Of a DNA stretch of 64,000 nucleotides, positions 50,354-59,415 are shown piece by piece. Numbering within the stretch: position 1 is the first letter of the stretch; each line of letters opens with the position of its first letter. The DNA is taken from contig NZ_JASKMS010000012.1 of assembly GCF_030124145.1 (NCBI RefSeq), forward strand, positions 62,001 through 126,000, written 5' to 3'. The notes beneath the pieces are model-generated. The model was not told the origin of the DNA. It saw only the letters and a program-made list of their open reading frames with translations, and ran no database searches. Made by a program: the position numbers and the translations under genes. This DNA is from Streptomyces sp. 378 (GTDB lineage: Bacteria; Actinomycetota; Actinomycetes; Streptomycetales; Streptomycetaceae).

Positions 50354-51856
50354 TCAGAGGTCCGCCGCACCGTCCTTGATCCCGTCCCAGAACCCGGGCA
50401 GTTCGGTCTCCACGCGTGCGGCCCGCTGCTCCTCGCGTTCATGGAGCAGGCCGTAGGTGAAGGCGCTCTCCCCCGCGGCGTGGGCGACCGCCGACAGCTC
50501 GCGGAGGGTCCGGCGGGCCATCACGCTGTCCTGGTGTTCGCCGAGCAGGTTTTGCAGCGACTTCATGGACTTGACCATGGTCTTGGCCGCCTTGCCGAGG
50601 ACGGGTTCGGCCGCCTCCGCGGCGTAGCGGGTGCGCTTGGCCTTCTTGCGGGCCTCGTGCAGCGCGATGTCCCGGTCGGTGCCGGGTCCCAGGTCCGTGC
50701 CCTGCTCGATCAGCCGGGACACCTTCCGGAAGTCCTTCCGTACGGCCTTGGCGATCGGCTTGCGGGGCTCCTTGCCGGCCGCCTTCAGCAGCGGCGGGTC
50801 GGCGATCAGCGCGTCCAGGGTGTCCAGCAGGGTGAGGTAGCGGCGGGAGTCGAGGACGCCGAGGAGGCGGCCGCGGGCCCCTTTGTGCTCGGCGCCGGAC
50901 CAGGAGCGCAGGCGCTCGGCGACCGGGCCGCGGATCAGGCCGGCGGGCACCTCGTCGACGGCCGCCGTCAGCCGTTCGGTCAGCACCTCGCGGTCGCGGT
51001 CCAGGCCCAGCTCGCCGGCGAGCCACTTCAGCTCGTCGGCGACGGGGTCCGTGACGGTCCGGTCGAGGATCTCGCCGAACGACTTGAAGGTGCTGCGCAG
51101 CCGGCGGGTGGCCACGCGCATGCTGTGCACGGAGTCCTCGGCGTCCCGGCGGACGGCGGGGTCGAGCTCGACGATCGCGTCGCGCTGGGTGCGCACGTAG
51201 GCGAGCACATGGTCTCCGGCGGTCACCGGTTTACCGGGGGCGGTCGCGCGCCGAGCGACCGGTGCCGTCTCCTGCAGGGCGCGGGCCAGCTTCGACGACG
51301 ACGCCGAGGGCCGTACGCCCGCCTTGCGCAGCCGCTTCTCCAGCTTGTCGAGGAGGGCCGGGTCCGTTCCGTCGGCGAGTTCCACCTCGATCTCGGTCCA
51401 GCGTGCTTCGCCGCCGCGGCCGGTGAGCCGCTCGGCGTGCACGGTGTCCACGCTCATCTCGGCGAGGAGCCGGCCGTCGGCGTCGAGCAGATGGCGAACG
51501 TCGCGGTCGGAGCGCAGCCGGACCACCGGGAGCAGCTCGCCGCCGCGGACTCGGGAGCGGACCAGTGAGGTGAGTTCGTCGGGGAGAGTGTCGGAGAGGG
51601 GGGCGTGGATCTCGTCGCGGACGTCTTGGGCGACCGGGAACTTGAGGTGCCAGCCCGCGTCGGAACCGCCCGTGCGGCGGCGCAGGGTGACGGACGACGC
51701 GGCGAGGCGTTCGTCGAGAGTGTCGTAGTAGGTGGCGTCGAGGTGGGACACCCCCTGGTCGACGACGGCCGCGACCCCGGCCGCTCCGGTGAGGTCGGGT
51801 GGCCCGCTGTCGGCCGATTCGTACTTCCGCTCGATCTCGCGCTTGCTGTCCGCCAT
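50354..51856 (-). CDS. CYTH and CHAD domain protein
   Basis: The 500-residue product joins a CYTH domain (EIERKYESADSG, with the EXEXK-like EIERK signature; about 1-195) to a CHAD domain (about 210-490) rich in His/Arg helices (DAEDSVHSMRVATRRLRSTF; LHEARKKAKRTRYAAEAAEP). CYTH enzymes act on triphosphates or polyphosphate, and CHAD domains bind inorganic polyphosphate. The combination suggests polyphosphate handling, possibly at granules. The gene sits between the TIGR03960 gene and rodA in the same direction. Domain identity is firm and function is inferred. Confidence 0.92.
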   Translation of the reverse strand: MADSKREIERKYESADSGPPDLTGAAGVAAVVDQGVSHLDATYYDTLDERLAASSVTLRRRTGGSDAGWHLKFPVAQDVRDEIHAPLSDTLPDELTSLVRSRVRGGELLPVVRLRSDRDVRHLLDADGRLLAEMSVDTVHAERLTGRGGEARWTEIEVELADGTDPALLDKLEKRLRKAGVRPSASSSKLARALQETAPVARRATAPGKPVTAGDHVLAYVRTQRDAIVELDPAVRRDAEDSVHSMRVATRRLRSTFKSFGEILDRTVTDPVADELKWLAGELGLDRDREVLTERLTAAVDEVPAGLIRGPVAERLRSWSGAEHKGARGRLLGVLDSRRYLTLLDTLDALIADPPLLKAAGKEPRKPIAKAVRKDFRKVSRLIEQGTDLGPGTDRDIALHEARKKAKRTRYAAEAAEPVLGKAAKTMVKSMKSLQNLLGEHQDSVMARRTLRELSAVAHAAGESAFTYGLLHEREEQRAARVETELPGFWDGIKDGAADL

Positions 51857-51911
51857 GCACCGAATCTAGTCGGCCGGGGCGCGGGGCGGCAGAGGGCCAC
51901 CCCGCGCGGTG

Positions 51912-53114
51912 TCATGCCGACATCGGTCGTTGCACCCGGATCGACTGCAACAAGCCCACCGCTATCCACACGGCGAACATCGACGATCCGCCGTACGACA
52001 CGAACGGCAGCGGCAGGCCGGTGACCGGCATGATGCCGAGTGTCATGCCGATGTTCTCGAACGTCTGGAAGGCGAACCAGGCGACGATGCCCGCGGCCAC
52101 GATCGTGCCGTACAGGTCGGTGGTCTCCCGGGCGATGCGGCAGGCCCGCCACAGGACGATGCCGAGGAGGGCGATGATCAGTCCGCCGCCGAGGAAGCCG
52201 AGCTCCTCTCCCGCCACGGTGAAGACGAAGTCCGTCTGCTGTTCCGGTACGAACTGGCCGGTGGTCTGCGAGCCGTGGAAGAGGCCGGAGCCGGTCAGGC
52301 CGCCCGATCCGATGGCGATACGGGCCTGGTTGGTGTTGTAGCCGACGCCGGCGGGGTCGAGCTCGGGGTTGGCGAAGGCGGCGAAGCGGGCGATCTGGTA
52401 GTCGTCGAGCACGCCGAGCTGCCAGACGGTGACCGCGCCGAGCGTGCCCGCGCCGAGCAGGCCGAAGACCCAGCGGTTGGATGCCCCGGAGGCCAGCAGC
52501 ACGCCGAGCACGATGATGACCATCACCATGACCGACCCGAGGTCGGGCATCAGCATCACGATCAGCATCGGCACGGCGGCCAGCCCGAGCGCCTGGAGGA
52601 CCGTGCGGTGGTCGGGGTACTGCTTGTCGCCGGCGTCGACCCGGGCCGCCAGCAGCATGGCCATGCCGAGGATGATCGTGACCTTCACGAATTCCGAGGG
52701 CTGGAGCGAGAAGCCGCCGGGCAGCTGGATCCAGGAGTGGGCGCCGTTGATGGTGGAGCCGAGCGGGGTCAGCACCAGCAGGACCAGCAGGACCGAGAGG
52801 CCGTACAGGACCGGCACGGCGGTGCGCAGGCCGCGGTGGCCGAGCCAGATCGTGGCGGCCATCAGGGCGAGGCCGATGCCGGTGTTCAGCAGGTGCCGGA
52901 CGAGGAAGTAGTACGGGTCGCCCTGGTTGAGCTCCGTGCGGTTGCGGGTCGCCGAGTAGACGAGGAGCGTGCCGAGCAGCGACAGGGCCGTCGCCGACAG
53001 CAGGATCGGCCAGTCGAGCCGCCGCGCCACCGAGTCACGGGCCAGCAGTCGCGTCCAGCCGGAGCGCTCGGGCCCGTAGCCGGAGACCTGGAAGCTGTTC
53101 ACACCGCCGGTCAT
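51912..53114 (-). CDS. rodA: SEDS-family peptidoglycan polymerase RodA
   Basis: RodA polymerises lipid II together with a class B PBP. The 400-residue product has ten membrane helices and the SEDS blocks: SWIQLPGGFSLQPSEFVKVT, VMLMPDLGSVMVMVIIVLGV, GFLGGGLIIALLGIVLWRAC and GLPLPFVSYGGSSMFAVWIA. Its ATG overlaps the PBP2 stop as ATGA. In S. coelicolor the positional equivalent (Sfr) works with the Mre proteins in spore-wall synthesis, from memory. No key residue appears missing. Confidence 0.95.
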   Translation of the reverse strand: MTGGVNSFQVSGYGPERSGWTRLLARDSVARRLDWPILLSATALSLLGTLLVYSATRNRTELNQGDPYYFLVRHLLNTGIGLALMAATIWLGHRGLRTAVPVLYGLSVLLVLLVLTPLGSTINGAHSWIQLPGGFSLQPSEFVKVTIILGMAMLLAARVDAGDKQYPDHRTVLQALGLAAVPMLIVMLMPDLGSVMVMVIIVLGVLLASGASNRWVFGLLGAGTLGAVTVWQLGVLDDYQIARFAAFANPELDPAGVGYNTNQARIAIGSGGLTGSGLFHGSQTTGQFVPEQQTDFVFTVAGEELGFLGGGLIIALLGIVLWRACRIARETTDLYGTIVAAGIVAWFAFQTFENIGMTLGIMPVTGLPLPFVSYGGSSMFAVWIAVGLLQSIRVQRPMSA

Positions 53115-55354
53115 GCTGGCAACCTCCGGCTTCCCCGGCGGCGCCGCTTTCGGGTGTCACGGTTCTCCGGCGTCGGCGGGGCCGCCGTCGCCGGCTGGAG
53201 CGGGTCGGCCGGGGCGTTGGGGTCCTTCTTCTTGGCCTGCTGGTCCTTGGCCGGGTCCTTGGAGACCTTCGGGGAGGCGATGGTGCCGTCCGTCTTGACC
53301 TTCGGCAGGGCTTTCTGCGGGGTGGGCAGCAGCGCCTTCTTGGGGTCGATGTCGCCGTCCGGGGAGACGCCGTACAGCGCGTTGTAGATGTTGCGGACGG
53401 CGGGGCCGGAGGCGCCGGAGCCCGTACCACCCTGGGAGATCGTCATGACGATCGCGTAGTCCTTGGTGTACGTGGCGAACCAGGAGGTCGTCTGCTTGCC
53501 GTAGACCTCGGCGGTACCCGTCTTGGCGTGCATCGGGATCTTGTCCTGCGGCCAGCCGCCGAACCTCCAGGCGGCCGTACCGCGGGTGGCGACTCCCGCG
53601 AGGGCTTCGCTTATCTCGCTGCGCGTCTTCTGGGTCATCGGGAGCTTGCCGTGCGCCTTGGGCTTGATCGGCGTGACGGTCTTGCCATCGGCGCTGATGA
53701 CGGCCTTGCCGACCGACGGGGTGTACATCGTGCCGCCGTTGGAGATGGCCGCGTAGATGGTGGCCATCTGGATCGGTGTGACGAGGGTGTCGCCCTGTCC
53801 GATGGAGTAGTTGACGGAGTCACCGGCGCGCATGCGGTTGCCTTCGAGGCAGTTCTCGTAGGCGATCTTCTCGGCGTAGCTGCCGTTGCGCTTGCCGGTG
53901 CGGCACCAGGCGTCCTTGTTGGCCTTCCAGTAGTCCAGCTTCCACTGGCGGTCGGGGACGCGGCCGGTGACCTCGTTGGGCAGGTCGATGCCGGTCTCCT
54001 TGCCGAGGCCGAACTGGTGGGCGGTCTTGTAGAACCAGTCGTTGGCGTTCTTCTTCGGCTTGGTGCCGCCGTCGCGCTTCCACTCCTCGTGGGAGAGCCG
54101 GTAGAAGACGGTGTCGCAGGAGACTTCCAGGGCGCGGCCGAGGCTGATCGGGCCGTACCCCTTGGACTCGAAGTTCTTGAAGACCTGGCCGCCGATCGAG
54201 TACGAGCTGGAGCACTGGTACGGGCCGTTGAAGGAGTAGCCCGCCTTGACCGCGGCGGCCGTCGGGATGACCTTGAAGATCGAGCCGGGTGCCGACTGGC
54301 CCTGGATGGCGCGGTTGAGGAGGGGGTAGTTGGAGGTCTTGCCGGTGAGGCGTGCGTAGTCCTTGGCGGAGATGCCGCCCACCCAGGCGTTGGGGTCGTA
54401 CGTCGGGTTGGACGCCATGGCGACGACGCGGCCCGTCTTGGCCTCCATGACGACGACGGCTCCGGAGTCCGCCTTGTAGTTCGTGCCGGTGTTCCGGTCG
54501 TGCTGCCGGCGGGCCTCCTTCATGGCCTCGTTCAACTGGTACTCGGCGATCCGCTGGACCCGGGAGTCGATGCTGGTGACGAGGTTGTCGCCCGGGTGGG
54601 CCGGGTCGGCCTCGGCCTGGCCGATGACCCGGCCGAGGTTGTCGACCTCGTAGCGGGTGACGCCGGCCTTGCCGCGCAGCGCCTTGTCGTACTGGCGCTC
54701 CAGGCCGGAGCGGCCGACCTGGTCGGAGCGCAGGTACGGCGAGTTGGTGTTCTGCGCCTTCTTGATCTCCTCGTCGGTGACCGGCGAGAGGTAGCCGAGG
54801 ACCTGGGCGGTGTTGGCCTTGCCGGGGCTCGGATAGCGGCGCACGGCTTCCGGCTCGGCGGTGATGCCGGGGAAGTCCTCGGCGCGCTCGCGGATCTGCA
54901 GGGCCTGCTTGGCGGTGGCCTCGTCGGTGATGGGGATGGGCTGGTACGGCGAGCCGTTCCAGCATGGCTGCGGCGTCTCGGCGTCGCACAGCCGGACCTT
55001 CTCCTGGACTTCCTTGGGCGTCATGCCCAGGACCCCGGCGAGCTTGGTGAGGACGTCCTTGCCGTCGTCCTTCATCTTCAGCAGGTCGGTGCGCGAGGCG
55101 GAGACCACCAGCCGCGTCTCGTTGTCCGCCAGGGCCACGCCGCGGGCGTCCAGGATGGAGCCGCGGACGGCCGGCTGGACGACCTGCTGGACGTGGTTCC
55201 CCGAGGCCTCCTTGGCGTAGGCCGCGCCCTCACGGATCTGGAGGTACCACAGGCGGCCGCCGAGGGTGAGCAGGAGGGAGAGGACGAGGACCTGGATGAC
55301 GACGAGCCGGATCTGGACCCGTGAATTCCGGCCGGTCTCGGGAATGTTGGTCAC
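53111..55354 (-). CDS. mrdA: Penicillin-binding protein 2 (class B transpeptidase)
   Basis: PBP2 cross-links peptidoglycan made by its RodA partner. The 747-residue product has a membrane anchor (VQIRLVVIQVLVLSLLLTLG), a dimerisation domain, and the transpeptidase domain with the SxxK motif near residue 358 (APGSIFKV), SVN (AGDSVNYSIGQGDTLVTPIQ) and KTG near residue 611 (PMHAKTGTAEVYG). The C-terminal tail is Lys/Pro-rich and ends in a basic RKRRRRGSRR. GTG at 55354 has GGGGGAGG eight bases upstream, which decides the start. It is coupled to rodA downstream and follows mreD by about 150 bases. Confidence 0.96.
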   Translation of the reverse strand: MTNIPETGRNSRVQIRLVVIQVLVLSLLLTLGGRLWYLQIREGAAYAKEASGNHVQQVVQPAVRGSILDARGVALADNETRLVVSASRTDLLKMKDDGKDVLTKLAGVLGMTPKEVQEKVRLCDAETPQPCWNGSPYQPIPITDEATAKQALQIRERAEDFPGITAEPEAVRRYPSPGKANTAQVLGYLSPVTDEEIKKAQNTNSPYLRSDQVGRSGLERQYDKALRGKAGVTRYEVDNLGRVIGQAEADPAHPGDNLVTSIDSRVQRIAEYQLNEAMKEARRQHDRNTGTNYKADSGAVVVMEAKTGRVVAMASNPTYDPNAWVGGISAKDYARLTGKTSNYPLLNRAIQGQSAPGSIFKVIPTAAAVKAGYSFNGPYQCSSSYSIGGQVFKNFESKGYGPISLGRALEVSCDTVFYRLSHEEWKRDGGTKPKKNANDWFYKTAHQFGLGKETGIDLPNEVTGRVPDRQWKLDYWKANKDAWCRTGKRNGSYAEKIAYENCLEGNRMRAGDSVNYSIGQGDTLVTPIQMATIYAAISNGGTMYTPSVGKAVISADGKTVTPIKPKAHGKLPMTQKTRSEISEALAGVATRGTAAWRFGGWPQDKIPMHAKTGTAEVYGKQTTSWFATYTKDYAIVMTISQGGTGSGASGPAVRNIYNALYGVSPDGDIDPKKALLPTPQKALPKVKTDGTIASPKVSKDPAKDQQAKKKDPNAPADPLQPATAAPPTPENRDTRKRRRRGSRRLPA

Positions 55355-55502
55355 TGCGGCTGCCTCCCCCTCTCGGTGCGCGTACAGATGTGCGGGTGTG
55401 ACGGTGCGTCGGGGCACGGATGTGCGGATACGAGTGAGGAACGACGGGCCCACGCGTCGGCGTTCCTACGGGAGTGACCCGTTCGGGTGATCTTCCCTGC
55501 GG

Positions 55503-56174
55503 TCACAGCCGCTTGACCCCCTTGATGCGCCCGGCGCGCGCCATCCGCGCCCGGGCCGCCCTCATCCGCATCCCGTTGCGCTGGCCGCCGGTCTTCAGTC
55601 CGGTGCCGCCGGCGAGCCAGCCGGAGGAGATGTCCGCGGCCTTGGCGGCGGAGCCGGTCTCGGCGAGCGGATCGTTCTCCGCGCGTCGGGCCAGGGCCAT
55701 GATCCCCGGCACGACGAACGGGGCGAGCAGCAGGTCGTACAGGGCGGCCGTGAACAGCAGGCTGCCGAGGCCCACATGGCGGGCGGCGTCGTCACCGACC
55801 AGGGCGCCGACCCCGGCGTACAGCAGGGTGGAGCCGACCGCGGCGGCCGCCACCACGACCATGGGGCCGGTCGCGGACTTCAGCTGGCCCGTCTCGGGCT
55901 TCACGAGGCCCGCGAGGTAGCCGATGACGCACAGCACGAGGGCGTAGCGCCCGGCGGCGTGGTCGGCGGGCGGGGCCAGGTCGGCGAGCAGGCCCGCCCC
56001 GAAGCCGACCAGGGCGCCGCCCACATGCCCGTACACCAGCGCGAGGCCGAGCACGGTGAGCAGCAGCAGGTCGGGCACGGCGCCGGGCAGGTGGAGGCGG
56101 GCGAGGACGCTCACCTGGATCACCAGGGCGACGACGACCAGGGCGGAGGAGAGCAGGATCCGGTTGACGCGCAT
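55503..56174 (-). CDS. mreD: Rod-shape protein MreD
   Basis: MreD is a polytopic part of the elongation or, in Streptomyces, spore-wall complex. The 223-residue product has six membrane helices in the first 165 residues (LLSSALVVVALVIQVSVLAR; PDLLLLTVLGLALVYGHVGG; LLFTAALYDLLLAPFVVPGI) and a 50-residue cytoplasmic tail that ends with a strongly basic helix (RMRAARARMARAGRIKGVKR). It starts 13 bases after the mreC stop. Length and topology fit the family, which is poorly conserved in sequence. Confidence 0.92.
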   Translation of the reverse strand: MRVNRILLSSALVVVALVIQVSVLARLHLPGAVPDLLLLTVLGLALVYGHVGGALVGFGAGLLADLAPPADHAAGRYALVLCVIGYLAGLVKPETGQLKSATGPMVVVAAAAVGSTLLYAGVGALVGDDAARHVGLGSLLFTAALYDLLLAPFVVPGIMALARRAENDPLAETGSAAKAADISSGWLAGGTGLKTGGQRNGMRMRAARARMARAGRIKGVKRL

Positions 56175-56187
56175 GGGGTGACAGCTC

Positions 56188-57135
56188 CTACTGCTCTTGC
56201 TGGTTCTGGCCGTCCACGGGCGCCTCGGCCGACGGCGTCACGGTCACCGTGACCGTCGGCCGGGGGGTCGGCTTGGGCTTGGGCGGGAGGACCGTGTCAC
56301 GCGGGTCCTTCTTCGGGGCCTCGACGACGACACCGACGATGTCGAGCTTGGTGAAACCGACGTACGGCGTGACGTAGAGCGTGCGGGTCAGGCCGCCGCC
56401 GGAGGGGTCGACGCGGGAGACCACACCGACGGGTACCCCGGGTACGAACGGCCGGTCGGCCTGCGAGCCGAAGGTGACCAGGCGGTCGCCCTTCTTCACT
56501 TCGGCCTTGCCGTTGAGGAGTTCGACGCGCAGCGGGCGGTCCCCCTGCCCGGAGGCGAAGCCGAGCTCGTCGCCGGACTCCATGCGGGTGCCGACCGTGA
56601 AGTCGGGGTCGCTGGCCAGCAGGACCGTGGCCGTGTCGGGGCCGACGGTGGTGACGCGACCGACGAGTCCCTCGCCGTTCAGGACGGTCATGTCGCGCTT
56701 GATGCCGTCCCTGGCGCCCACGTCGATGGTGATGGTCCAGGAGAAGCCCTGCGCGGCTCCGATGGCGATGACCTGGGCGCCCTTGATGCCGTACTGGCCC
56801 CGGCCGGCGATCTTCAGCATCTTGTCGAGCTGCTCGAGGCGGCTGCGGCTGCGGTCGTCGCTGCCGAGCCGCGCCTTCAGGGCCGCGTTCTCCTGTTCCA
56901 GCGCGGCGAGCCGGTCGTGCCGTTCACCGGAGTCGCGGATGGCGGAGACCGCGTTGCCGACCGGGTCGACCGCGGCCGAGACGCCGCTCTCGATCGGGCC
57001 GAAGACCGTCGCCGCGCCCTGTCGGGCACCGTCGACGGGTGAGTCCTCCCCACCGCGGATGTCCACCGTGATCAACGCGAACGCGACGGCGATCAGCAGC
57101 ACCAGGAGCAGCCGGCTCTCTCGTGTGTCCCTCAC
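56188..57135 (-). CDS. mreC: Rod-shape protein MreC
   Basis: MreC links MreB in the cytoplasm to the PBP2-RodA enzymes outside. The 315-residue product has a short cytoplasmic N-terminus, one membrane helix (RLLLVLLIAVAFALITVDIR), a coiled coil (HDRLAALEQENAALKARLGS), and the beta-barrel domain (AQVIAIGAAQGFSWTITIDV; EVKKGDRLVTFGSQADRPFV). The Pro/Thr/Val-rich tail (TPRPTVTVTVTPSAEAPVDG) is a Streptomyces-style extension. A hairpin lies between mreB and mreC, so mreB may be expressed more strongly. Confidence 0.95.
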   Translation of the reverse strand: MRDTRESRLLLVLLIAVAFALITVDIRGGEDSPVDGARQGAATVFGPIESGVSAAVDPVGNAVSAIRDSGERHDRLAALEQENAALKARLGSDDRSRSRLEQLDKMLKIAGRGQYGIKGAQVIAIGAAQGFSWTITIDVGARDGIKRDMTVLNGEGLVGRVTTVGPDTATVLLASDPDFTVGTRMESGDELGFASGQGDRPLRVELLNGKAEVKKGDRLVTFGSQADRPFVPGVPVGVVSRVDPSGGGLTRTLYVTPYVGFTKLDIVGVVVEAPKKDPRDTVLPPKPKPTPRPTVTVTVTPSAEAPVDGQNQQEQ

Positions 57136-57229
57136 GTGCGGCGGCCGTGCCCTTCCTCATAGGAATTCGGGAAGCCCCAGGGAAACCCGAGGGGCTGCTT
57201 TGTGGGAGCTTATGCAGCTGTATCAACGA

Positions 57230-57265
57230 TCCGCCGTACGAGAGGAGATCGTCCCGTACGGCGGA
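57230..57265 (-). terminator. Hairpin between mreB and mreC
   Basis: TCCGCCGTACG/CGTACGGCGGA (11 bp) with a 14-base loop sits 15 bases past the mreB stop. It may partially terminate the mre transcript after mreB. Confidence 0.6.
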
Positions 57266-57279
57266 ATCGAAGCGTTATG

Positions 57280-58299
57280 TCATCTGCGCGGCTGGGCGTC
57301 CAGCACCTGCTGGAGCGCCTCGAACTCCTCGACGCACTTTCCGGATCCGAGCGCCACGCTGTCCAGCGGGTCCTCGGCGATGTGGATCGGCATACCGGTC
57401 TCCCGGCGCAGCCGCTCGTCGAGGCCTCGCAGCAGCGCTCCGCCGCCGGTCAGAACGATTCCTCGGTCCATGATGTCGCCGGACAGCTCCGGCGGACACT
57501 TGTCGAGGGTCGTCTTGACGGCGTCGACGATCGCGTTGACCGGCTCCTCGATGGCCTTGCGGACTTCGGCGGCGGAGATGACGACGGTCTTCGGCAGCCC
57601 GGACACCAGGTCCCGCCCGCGGATTTCGGTGTGCTCGTCGGTGTCGAGGTCGTACGCCGAACCGATCGTGATCTTGATCTGCTCGGCCGTGCGCTCACCC
57701 AGCAGGAGGGAGTACTCCTTCTTGATGTGCTGGATGATCGCGTTGTCCAGTTCGTCGCCCGCGACACGGATGGACTGGGCGGTGACGATGCCGCCGAGGG
57801 AGATGACCGCGACCTCCGTGGTGCCGCCGCCGATGTCGACCACCATGTTGCCCGTGGCCTCGTGGACCGGCAGGCCGGAGCCGATGGCCGCGGCCATGGG
57901 CTCCTCGATGATGTGCACCTGCCGGGCGCCGGCCTGGGACGACGCCTCGATGACGGCGCGGCGCTCGACGCCCGTGATGCCCGAGGGCACACAGACGACG
58001 ACCCGCGGACGAGCCAGATACCGCCGCTTGTGGATCTTCAGAATGAAGTAGCGGAGCATCCGCTCGGTGATCTCGAAGTCGGCGATCACGCCGTCCTTCA
58101 GCGGACGAACGGCAACGATGTTGCCGGGTGTGCGCCCGATCATCTTCTTCGCTTCGGCGCCGACCGCGAGGATGCCACCGGTGTTGGTGTTGATCGCGAC
58201 GACGGACGGCTCGTTGAGTACGATCCCGCGACCCCTGACGTACACCAGCGTGTTGGCGGTCCCGAGGTCGACAGCCATGTCACGGCCGATGAACGACAT
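57280..58299 (-). CDS. mreB: Actin homologue MreB
   Basis: MreB polymerises under the membrane and, in Streptomyces, is needed mainly for spore-wall thickening. The 339-residue product has phosphate 1 (AVDLGTANTLVYVRGRGIVL), phosphate 2 (NMVVDIGGGTTEVAVISLGG) and adenosine (IVLTGGGALLRGLDERLRRE) motifs and the usual family length. GGGGAA five bases upstream favours the ATG at 58299; an in-frame ATG at 58311 would add four residues. It heads the mreBCD-pbp2-rodA run. Confidence 0.97.
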   Translation of the reverse strand: MSFIGRDMAVDLGTANTLVYVRGRGIVLNEPSVVAINTNTGGILAVGAEAKKMIGRTPGNIVAVRPLKDGVIADFEITERMLRYFILKIHKRRYLARPRVVVCVPSGITGVERRAVIEASSQAGARQVHIIEEPMAAAIGSGLPVHEATGNMVVDIGGGTTEVAVISLGGIVTAQSIRVAGDELDNAIIQHIKKEYSLLLGERTAEQIKITIGSAYDLDTDEHTEIRGRDLVSGLPKTVVISAAEVRKAIEEPVNAIVDAVKTTLDKCPPELSGDIMDRGIVLTGGGALLRGLDERLRRETGMPIHIAEDPLDSVALGSGKCVEEFEALQQVLDAQPRR

Positions 58300-58521
58300 T
58301 GAGTTCCCCATCAGGATTCGTCTGGCCTTCCCACTGGCTTTTGAGGGCTTTTCAGGTAGGCAAAGGTGGGTGCTGTGACGTGAAGGCTTCCATCGTAGAC
58401 GCGCCTTCGCGAACACTGCGGGAGGGTCTCCGCCATTGTCAGCAGATGCCGACCGCATTCGCTTCTGGAGACGGGCGTTCGGGGCCCATCGTTCCCTCGA
58501 TCGCCACCCATACGCCGCACA

Positions 58522-58545
58522 GTCCGGGGGTCTGCGCCCCCGGAC
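58522..58545 (-). terminator. Terminator of ndk
   Basis: A perfect 9-bp stem GTCCGGGGG/CCCCCGGAC with a TCTGCG loop lies 29 bases past the ndk stop and before the mreB leader. Confidence 0.8.
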
Positions 58546-58574
58546 CCGACGTATGTGCTGGTGAGGTGTGGACG

Positions 58575-58988
58575 CTATGCCCGACCGGGGAAGAAAATCT
58601 TCACCTCGCGCTCGGCGGACTCCTCGGAGTCGGAGGCGTGGATCAGGTTCTCCCGGACGATCACCCCGTAGTCACCGCGGATGGAACCGGGCGCCGCGGC
58701 GATCGGGTCGGTCGGGCCGGTCAGCTGGCGGACCCCCTCGATGACCCGCTCACCCTCGACGATCAGCGCCACGACCGGGCCGGAGGCCATGAACTCCACC
58801 AGCGGCTCGTAGAAGGGCTTGCCCTTGTGCTCGCCGTAGTGCTGCTCCAGCGTGTCCTGGTCCAGGGTGCGCAGCTCCAGCGCGGTGATCCGCCAGCCCG
58901 CCTTGCGCTCGATGCGGCTGATGATCTCGCCTGTCAGGCCTCGACGGACGGCGTCGGGCTTGAGGAGGACGAGGGTGCGCTGGCTCAC
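58575..58988 (-). CDS. ndk: Nucleoside diphosphate kinase
   Basis: Ndk equilibrates nucleoside triphosphates through a phosphohistidine. The 137-residue product begins MSQRTLVLLKPDAVRRGLTG and holds the family blocks REHYGEHKGKPFYEPLVEFM-like (EQHYGEHKGKPFYEPLVEFM) and IRGDYGVIVRENLIHASDSE. The active-site histidine is the one in ENLIHASDS. Length is normal. It lies upstream of mreB in the same direction with its own terminator. Confidence 0.98.
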   Translation of the reverse strand: MSQRTLVLLKPDAVRRGLTGEIISRIERKAGWRITALELRTLDQDTLEQHYGEHKGKPFYEPLVEFMASGPVVALIVEGERVIEGVRQLTGPTDPIAAAPGSIRGDYGVIVRENLIHASDSEESAEREVKIFFPGRA

Positions 58989-59053
58989 GACGGGCTCCTT
59001 ATGGGTGAAGGTCTTGCGGTGGGACGAGATTACCCGGCGTGTCGGGGCGCCCG

Positions 59054-59410
59054 TTACGCAGCGTCAGGCGTGGAGGAGTTCGCCTGCGCCGCGAATCTGG
59101 CCTTCGCCTCGTCCACCTTCCGCCCGTAGTGCACGGACGCCCACCACAGCGCCGCGAAGATCGCGCCCAGGAAGTACATGGTCGGCACGATGAACCCGGA
59201 CGCGATGAGCGCGATCTGCAGCGCCCAGCCGAGGGCGACCCCGCCCGGGCGCGTCACCAGGCCGCACAGCACCAGGCACAGGAACATCGCGATGCCGCTG
59301 ACCGTCCACACGGTCGTCATGGACAGGTCCGGGTCCTTCATGGCGACCAGACCGGCGAACCCGATGACGAAGAACTCGCCGATCAGGGTCGAAGAACACA
59401 GCGTGCGCAC
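59054..59410 (-). CDS. DUF4233 membrane protein
   Basis: The 118-residue product has four short membrane helices (LIGEFFVIGFAGLVAMKDPD; TVWTVSGIAMFLCLVLCGLV; LGWALQIALIASGFIVPTMY; FLGAIFAALWWASVHYGRKV) and a hydrophilic tail. This family is typically encoded right after folC in actinobacteria, as here (five bases). GTG at 59410 follows GGAGAGG. Its function is unknown; pairing with folate synthesis is only positional. Confidence 0.88.
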   Translation of the reverse strand: MRTLCSSTLIGEFFVIGFAGLVAMKDPDLSMTTVWTVSGIAMFLCLVLCGLVTRPGGVALGWALQIALIASGFIVPTMYFLGAIFAALWWASVHYGRKVDEAKARFAAQANSSTPDAA

Positions 59411-59415
59411 GTGAC

